Source: Pseudomonas solani
Lineage (GTDB): Bacteria; Pseudomonadota; Gammaproteobacteria; Pseudomonadales; Pseudomonadaceae
Assembly: GCF_026072635.1 (NCBI RefSeq)
Contig: NZ_AP023081.1
Span: 6,382,501 to 6,446,500 of the forward strand
Direction of reading: 5' to 3'
DNA length: 64,000 nt
Both the position numbers and the translations under genes were made by a program. Below, piece after piece: positions 59,347-64,000 of this stretch. Positions within the stretch are counted from its first letter, which is position 1. Every line of letters begins with the position of its first letter. The notes beneath the pieces are model-generated. The model did no database searches. It was not told where the DNA came from and saw only the letters and a list, made by a program, of their open reading frames with translations.

Positions 59347-60317
59347 CCACGTTCTGGAGTTGGTACGTAACCCTGCTCACCAGCGCCACACTGGTGGCGC
59401 TGACCGTGCTGATCTTTGCCACCCGCAAAGGCCAGCGCCAGGAAAGCACCGAAGAAACCGTCGGCCACGCCTTCGACGGTATCGAGGAATATGACAACCC
59501 GCTGCCCAAGTGGTGGTTCATGCTGTTCGTCGGCACCCTGATTTTCGCCGTCGGCTACCTGGTCCTGTACCCGGGCATGGGCAACTGGAAAGGCATCTTC
59601 CCCGGCTACAGCACAGTCACCGAAGGCAAGCCCTTCGCTGACGGCCAGCCCGGCTGGACCGGTGTTCACCAGTGGGAAAAGGAAATGGACAAGGCCGACA
59701 AGCAATACGGCCCGCTGTTCCAGAAGTACGCTGCCATGCCGATCGAGGAAGTGGCCCAGGACGAGAAAGCCCTGAAAATGGGTGGTCGTCTGTTCGCTTC
59801 CAACTGCTCGGTCTGCCACGGCTCCGACGCCAAGGGCTCCTATGGTTTCCCGAACCTGACCGACGCCGACTGGCGCTGGGGCGGTGAGGCCGAAACCATC
59901 AAGGCCACCATCCTTGGCGGCCGCCACGGCATCATGCCCGCCTGGGGCGAAGTCATCGGCGAACAAGGCGTACGTGATGTCGCCGCCTTCGTCCGCGTGA
60001 CCCTGGATGGCCGCGACCTGCCGAAGGACGCCAACGCCAATCCGGAAGCCGGCAAGGCGATCTTCGCTGCCAACTGCGTGGCGTGCCACGGTCCGGAAGG
60101 CAAGGGCACCCCGGCAATGGGCGCGCCGAACCTGACCCACCCGGGCGCGTTCATCTACGGCAGCAGCTTCGCTCAGCTGCAGCAGACCATTCGTTACGGC
60201 CGCCAGGGCACCATGCCGGCTCAGGAAGAACACCTGGGCAACGACAAGGTTCACCTGCTTGCCGCCTACGTCTACAGTCTGTCGCACAAGAACGCCGCAG
60301 AGACCGAAAGCAAGTAA
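59343..60317 (+). CDS. ccoP: cbb3 oxidase subunit III, second copy
   Basis: 324 residues with two N-terminal membrane segments and two haem c sites at C155-x-x-C158-H159 ([11 protein letters not shown]) and C245-x-x-C248-H249 ([11 protein letters not shown]). A 12-residue insertion ([12 protein letters not shown] area) after the second segment distinguishes it from the first copy. A large hairpin follows the stop. Confidence 0.96.
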   Translation: MTTFWSWYVTLLTSATLVALTVLIFATRKGQRQESTEETVGHAFDGIEEYDNPLPKWWFMLFVGTLIFAVGYLVLYPGMGNWKGIFPGYSTVTEGKPFADGQPGWTGVHQWEKEMDKADKQYGPLFQKYAAMPIEEVAQDEKALKMGGRLFASNCSVCHGSDAKGSYGFPNLTDADWRWGGEAETIKATILGGRHGIMPAWGEVIGEQGVRDVAAFVRVTLDGRDLPKDANANPEAGKAIFAANCVACHGPEGKGTPAMGAPNLTHPGAFIYGSSFAQLQQTIRYGRQGTMPAQEEHLGNDKVHLLAAYVYSLSHKNAAETESK

Positions 60318-60323
60318 CGCCGA

Positions 60324-60360
60324 GCCTGCCATGCGCGACGCACTGTCGCACATGGCAGGC
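60324..60360 (+). other. 16-bp stem-loop after the second ccoP
   Basis: GCCTGCCATGCGCGAC (60324-60339) pairs with GTCGCACATGGCAGGC (60345-60360) with one mismatch and a 5-base loop. No T-run follows, so it may be an mRNA-stabilising or processing stem rather than a terminator. Confidence 0.6.
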
Positions 60361-60451
60361 TGCTATGAGGCGTACCATATGCGGCAGGCAAAAAAGATCC
60401 CGTTCGGCACGCACTGATCGGGGCAAGCCCCAACCGTCGTGGTACGAGTAG

Positions 60452-61866
60452 ATGAGCGAACAGATCCCCGTCCAGAACATTACCCCTCCCCCGGCCAAGA
60501 GCGGTGCCAACACCGACCTCTACGCCAGCCGTGAAAAGATCTACACCCGCGCCTTCACCGGCATCTTCCGCAACCTGCGCATGGCAGGCGGCGCCCTCCT
60601 CTTCCTGCTCTACTTCGGTACCGTCTGGCTGAGCTGGAACGACCGGCAAGCCGTCTGGTGGAACCTCCCGAGCGCAAGTTCTACATTTTCGGCGCCACCT
60701 TCTGGCCCCAGGACTTCGTCCTGCTGTCGTGGCTCCTGATCATCTGCGCCTTCGGCCTGTTCTTCATCACCGTCTTCGCCGGTCGCGTCTGGTGCGGCTA
60801 TACCTGCCCGCAGAGCGTCTGGACCTGGATCTTCATGTGGTGCGAGAAGGTCACCGAAGGCGACCGCAACCAGCGCATGAAGCTGGACAAGACGCCCATG
60901 AGCGGCGCCAAGCTCATGCGCAAATCCGCCAAGCACAGCCTCTGGCTGCTGATCGGCTTCGTCACCGGCGTCACCTTCGTCGGCTACTTCACCCCCATCC
61001 GCGAACTGGTGATCGACCTCTTCACCGGCAACGCCGATGGCTGGGCCTATTTCTGGGTCGGCTTCTTCACCCTGGCCACCTACGGCAACGCGGGCTGGCT
61101 GCGCGAGCAGGTGTGCATCTACATGTGCCCCTATGCCCGCTTCCAGAGCGTGATGTTCGACAAGGACACCCTGATCGTCTCCTACGATCCGCGCCGCGGC
61201 GAATCCCGTGGCCCACGTAAGAAGAACGTCGACTACAAGGCCCAGGGCCTTGGTGACTGCATCGACTGCACCATGTGCGTCCAGGTCTGCCCCACCGGCA
61301 TCGACATCCGCGACGGCCTGCAGGTCGAGTGCATCGGCTGCGCCGCCTGCATCGACGCCTGCGACAGCATCATGGAGAAGATGAACTACCCCAAGGGGCT
61401 GATCAGCTACACGACTGAACACAACCTGAACGGGCAGCAAACCAAGCTCATGCGCCCACGCCTGATCGGGTACGCTGCCGCGCTCGTTGCGATGATCGGC
61501 CTGTTCGGTTACGCCGTCGCCGCCCGTTCGCTGGTGGAACTGGACGTGATCAAGGACCGCGTCCTGTACCGCGAGAACGAGCAGGGTCGCATCGAGAACG
61601 TCTACACCCTGAAGATCATGAACAAGGCCCAGAAGGACCAGGTCTTCACCATCGAAGCCGAAGGCCTCGACGGCCTCGTCTACGAAGGCAAGACCCAGGT
61701 CAAGACGGAAGCGGGCGAAGTGCTCTCGGTGCCGGTGGAACTGTCCATCGACCCGGAAAACCTGCCCTCCAGCACCAACAACATTCTCTTCCGGGTCCGC
61801 TCGGTCGATGACACCAGCATCACCACCGACGCCGACAGCCGCTTCATCGGCCCCAGCGTCCGCTGA
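60452..61866 (+). CDS. ccoG: cbb3 oxidase assembly/copper reductase CcoG, frameshifted
   Basis: 471 residues once corrected. Inner-membrane ferredoxin-like protein reducing Cu(II) for cbb3 assembly. Segments near residues 35-55, 80-105, 155-175 and 190-210; GRVWCGYTCPQSVWTW; two [4Fe-4S] motifs in CIDCTMCVQVCPTGIDI and CIGCAACIDACD; a C-terminal Ig-like periplasmic domain. As written, the frame breaks after WNDRQAVWWNLP; adding one C to CCC at 60667-60669 continues into ERKFYIFGATFWPQDF. A broken ccoG beside two intact oxidase operons would be surprising. Confidence 0.88.
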
Positions 61867-61880
61867 ACAACGAGATCCCC

Positions 61881-62381
61881 ATGCAGTCCGAATCTCCCGC
61901 AAGCCCCTGGTACAAGCAACCCTGGCCCTGGTTCATCCTCGGCATCCTCGGCACCTCCGTGGTGCTGGGCACCTCGATGCTGGTGATCGCCATCAAGAAC
62001 CCGCCGAGCCTGGTGGTCGACAACTACTACGACGTCGGCAAGGGCATCAACACCTCGCTCGAGCGCGAGGAGCTGGCCAAGCGCCTCGGCATGAAGGCCC
62101 AGGTGCGCCTGGATGACCAGAGCGGCGTGGTCCAGGTCAACCTGACCGGCAACAGCCACCCGCAACAGCTGGTGCTCAGCCTGCTCTCCCCCACCCAGCA
62201 GGAGAAGGACCGCCGCATCGTGCTGCAACCGCAGTCCGGTGACCTGTACAGCGGCCACCTGGAAGACTCGGTCAGCGGCCGCCGCTTCGTCGAGTTGATC
62301 GGCCAGGAAGATGGCCAGGACTGGCGCCTGTTCGAGGAAGAAACCCTCGAGAACGGCAGCGTGACCCTACTGGGCGAATAA
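61881..62381 (+). CDS. ccoH: cbb3 oxidase assembly protein CcoH (FixH)
   Basis: 166 residues. One N-terminal membrane segment (residues 14-36, WFILGILGTSVVLGTSMLVI) followed by a periplasmic FixH domain with VVDNYYDVGKGINTSLEREE. It helps mature or stabilise the oxidase. Starts 14 bases after ccoG. Confidence 0.93.
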   Translation: MQSESPASPWYKQPWPWFILGILGTSVVLGTSMLVIAIKNPPSLVVDNYYDVGKGINTSLEREELAKRLGMKAQVRLDDQSGVVQVNLTGNSHPQQLVLSLLSPTQQEKDRRIVLQPQSGDLYSGHLEDSVSGRRFVELIGQEDGQDWRLFEEETLENGSVTLLGE

Positions 62382-62391
62382 GCCAGGCCCC

Positions 62392-64000
62392 ATGCCCGCG
62401 CCCCTATCCTGCTACCACTGCGGCCTGCCGGTACCCTCCGGCAGCCCTTACGAGGCCCGCGTACTCGGTGAGACGCGGGCCATGTGCTGTCCGGGTTGCC
62501 AAGCCGTGGCCGAAGCCATAGTCGCCGGCGGCCTGGAAGGCTACTACCGCCACCGCAGCGAAACCGCCGCCAACCCCGAAGCCCTGCCCAGCGCACTCCC
62601 CGACGAACTGGCCCTGTTCGACCGCGAGGATGTGCAGCGCCCCTTCGTCCAGCACCAGGGCGAGCTCAGCGAAACCAGCCTGCTGATCGAAGGCATCAGC
62701 TGCGCCGCCTGTGGCTGGCTGATCGAACGGCACCTGCGCACCCTGCCGGGCGTGGACGAGGCGCGCCTCAACCTGTCCAACCACCGCCTGCACGTGCGCT
62801 GGTCCGACAGCCAGCTGCCCCTCAGCGAGCTGCTCAAGGAGCTGCGCCGCATCGGTTACGCCGGCCACCCCTACAAGGCCGATGACGCCGCCGAGCGCCT
62901 GGCCGCCGAGAACAAGCGCGCCATGCGCCAGCTCGGTGTCGCCGGTCTACTGTGGATGCAGGTGATGATGGCCGCCATGGCCACCTGGCCCGAATTCAAC
63001 ATCGACCTGAGCCCGGAGCTGGACAAGATCCTGCGCTGGGTCAGCCTGTTCCTCACCACGCCCATCGTCTTCTACTGCTGCGGCCAGTTCTTCCGTGGCG
63101 CCCTGCGTGACCTGCGCACCCGCCACCTGAGCATGGACGTCTCGGTGTCCCTGGCCATCGGCGGGGCCTATGCCGCCGGCATCTGGTCCACCGTCACCGG
63201 CATCGGCGAGCTGTACTTCGACGCCGTCGGCATGTTCGCCCTGTTCCTCCTCGCCGGCCGCTACCTGGAGCGCCGCGCCCGTGAGCGCACCGCCGCCGCC
63301 ACCGCGCAACTGGTCAACCTGCTGCCCGCCTCCTGCCTGCGCCTGGACGCCAGTGGCCAGAGCCAGCGCATCCTCCTCGGCGAGCTGGCCGTGGGCGATC
63401 GCGTCCTGGTCCCACCGGGCGCACTGATGCCGGCGGACGGCCTGATCCTCGAAGGCCAGTCCAGCGTCGACGAATCCCTGCTCACCGGTGAATACCTGCC
63501 CCTGCCTCGCGGGCGCGGCGACGCCGTCACCGCCGGCACGCTCAACGTCGAAGGCCCGCTCACCCTCGAAGTGCAGGCACTCGGCGACCAGACCCGCCTC
63601 TCCGCCATCGTGCGCCTGCTGGAACGCGCCCAGGCGGACAAACCGCGCCTCGCCGAGCTGGCCGACAAGGTCGCGCAATGGTTCCTGATCATCGTGCTGC
63701 TGGCCGCCGCCATCGTCGGCCTGGCCTGGTGGCAGATCGACCCGTCGCGGGCCTTCTGGATCGTCCTCTCGCTGCTGGTCGCCACCTGCCCCTGCGCCCT
63801 CGCCCTGGCCACGCCCACCGCACTCACCACCGCCACCGGCAGCCTGCACAAACTCGGCCTGCTGCTGACCCGTGGTCACGTGCTGGAGGGGCTGAACCAG
63901 ATCGACACGGTGATCTTCGACAAGACCGGCACCCTCACCGAAGGCCGCCTCACCCTCAGCGCCATCCACCCCCTGGGCCCGCTCGACAACGACGCCTGCC
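62392..64000 (+). CDS. ccoI: copper-transporting P-type ATPase CcoI (FixI), cut by the window edge
   Basis: At least 536 residues visible. N-terminal Cys-rich region (CYHCG, CCPGC), heavy-metal domain with C104-x-x-C107 (GISCAACGWL), membrane segments, actuator loop with LLTGEYLPL, CPC copper motif at 466-468 (ATCPCALALATPTAL) and phosphorylation site D510 (DKTGTLTEG). It supplies copper to the cbb3 active site. Starts 10 bases after ccoH. The nucleotide-binding domain continues beyond the edge; ccoS would be expected next. Confidence 0.95.
   Translation, partial: MPAPLSCYHCGLPVPSGSPYEARVLGETRAMCCPGCQAVAEAIVAGGLEGYYRHRSETAANPEALPSALPDELALFDREDVQRPFVQHQGELSETSLLIEGISCAACGWLIERHLRTLPGVDEARLNLSNHRLHVRWSDSQLPLSELLKELRRIGYAGHPYKADDAAERLAAENKRAMRQLGVAGLLWMQVMMAAMATWPEFNIDLSPELDKILRWVSLFLTTPIVFYCCGQFFRGALRDLRTRHLSMDVSVSLAIGGAYAAGIWSTVTGIGELYFDAVGMFALFLLAGRYLERRARERTAAATAQLVNLLPASCLRLDASGQSQRILLGELAVGDRVLVPPGALMPADGLILEGQSSVDESLLTGEYLPLPRGRGDAVTAGTLNVEGPLTLEVQALGDQTRLSAIVRLLERAQADKPRLAELADKVAQWFLIIVLLAAAIVGLAWWQIDPSRAFWIVLSLLVATCPCALALATPTALTTATGSLHKLGLLLTRGHVLEGLNQIDTVIFDKTGTLTEGRLTLSAIHPLGPLDNDAC

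Overview
The window reads as core chromosome of a high-GC gammaproteobacterium, almost certainly Pseudomonas. It holds two tandem cbb3 oxidase operons followed by ccoG-ccoH-ccoI, an aer receptor gene, an hmgR/hmgA/fahA homogentisate block, a kynR/kynB/kynU block and a sagS-ospR-gpx-msrB-alaA-htpX-tpm stretch. The gene order of that last stretch follows P. aeruginosa as I remember it (PA2821-PA2843). Pseudomonas-type REP sequences occur in the gaps. I found no prophage, insertion sequence, CRISPR array, rRNA or integrated island.

Layout. 1-1.8 kb: an alpha/beta hydrolase (cut by the window edge), a crotonase-family protein and a divergent TetR regulator. 1.8-5.1 kb: a purine catabolism cluster (LysR regulator, NCS2 permease, guanine-deaminase-like protein, 5-hydroxyisourate hydrolase), then an MFS transporter. 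6.9-12.9 kb: tyrosine/homogentisate breakdown (maiA, hpd, then hmgR divergent from hmgA-fahA), interrupted by a REP-rich gene-free gap. 13-17.4 kb: LysE and TauE exporters, AraC and LysR regulators, and a betaine-type periplasmic binding protein. 17.5-18.04 kb: six tRNA genes alternating Gly(GCC)/Glu(TTC). 18.3-32 kb: GST, msrC, an ATPase, sagS, ospR-gpx with a double-palindrome operator, msrB, alaA, an SDR, htpX, tpm, a DODA-type dioxygenase and a DbpA/DeaD helicase. 32.4-44.6 kb: a second crotonase, an esterase, a spermidine-synthase-like protein, a flavin monooxygenase, TauE, class II DAHP synthase, azoR, a lipase-like hydrolase, a LysR regulator, an MFS transporter and small conserved proteins. 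44.7-47.3 kb: aer and a RhuM-Fic/Doc gene. 47.4-52.8 kb: kynB-kynU-porin-permease with divergent kynR. 53.5-64 kb: ccoNOQP twice, ccoG, ccoH and ccoI (cut by the window edge).

How the parts work together. hpd, hmgA, maiA and fahA convert 4-hydroxyphenylpyruvate to fumarate and acetoacetate. kynB and kynU convert formylkynurenine to anthranilate, with an OprD-type porin and a permease probably importing the substrate. ospR, gpx, msrB and msrC form a peroxide and methionine-sulfoxide repair neighbourhood. The cco genes encode two high-affinity terminal oxidases plus their assembly factors; only the first operon has a perfect Anr/FNR box.

Data quality. Four conserved genes (the crotonase at about 1 kb, the deaminase at 4.7 kb, sagS at 21.9 kb and ccoG at 60.7 kb) each contain a frameshift that one added C or G in a C/G run would repair. 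This looks more like consensus error in homopolymers than four independent gene losses.

I did not find a convincing new multigene system. The least explained items are the structured cco-2/cco-1 intergenic region, a 29-codon leader ORF plus hairpin before hpd, a structured leader before the betaine-type binding protein, and the RhuM-Doc gene.
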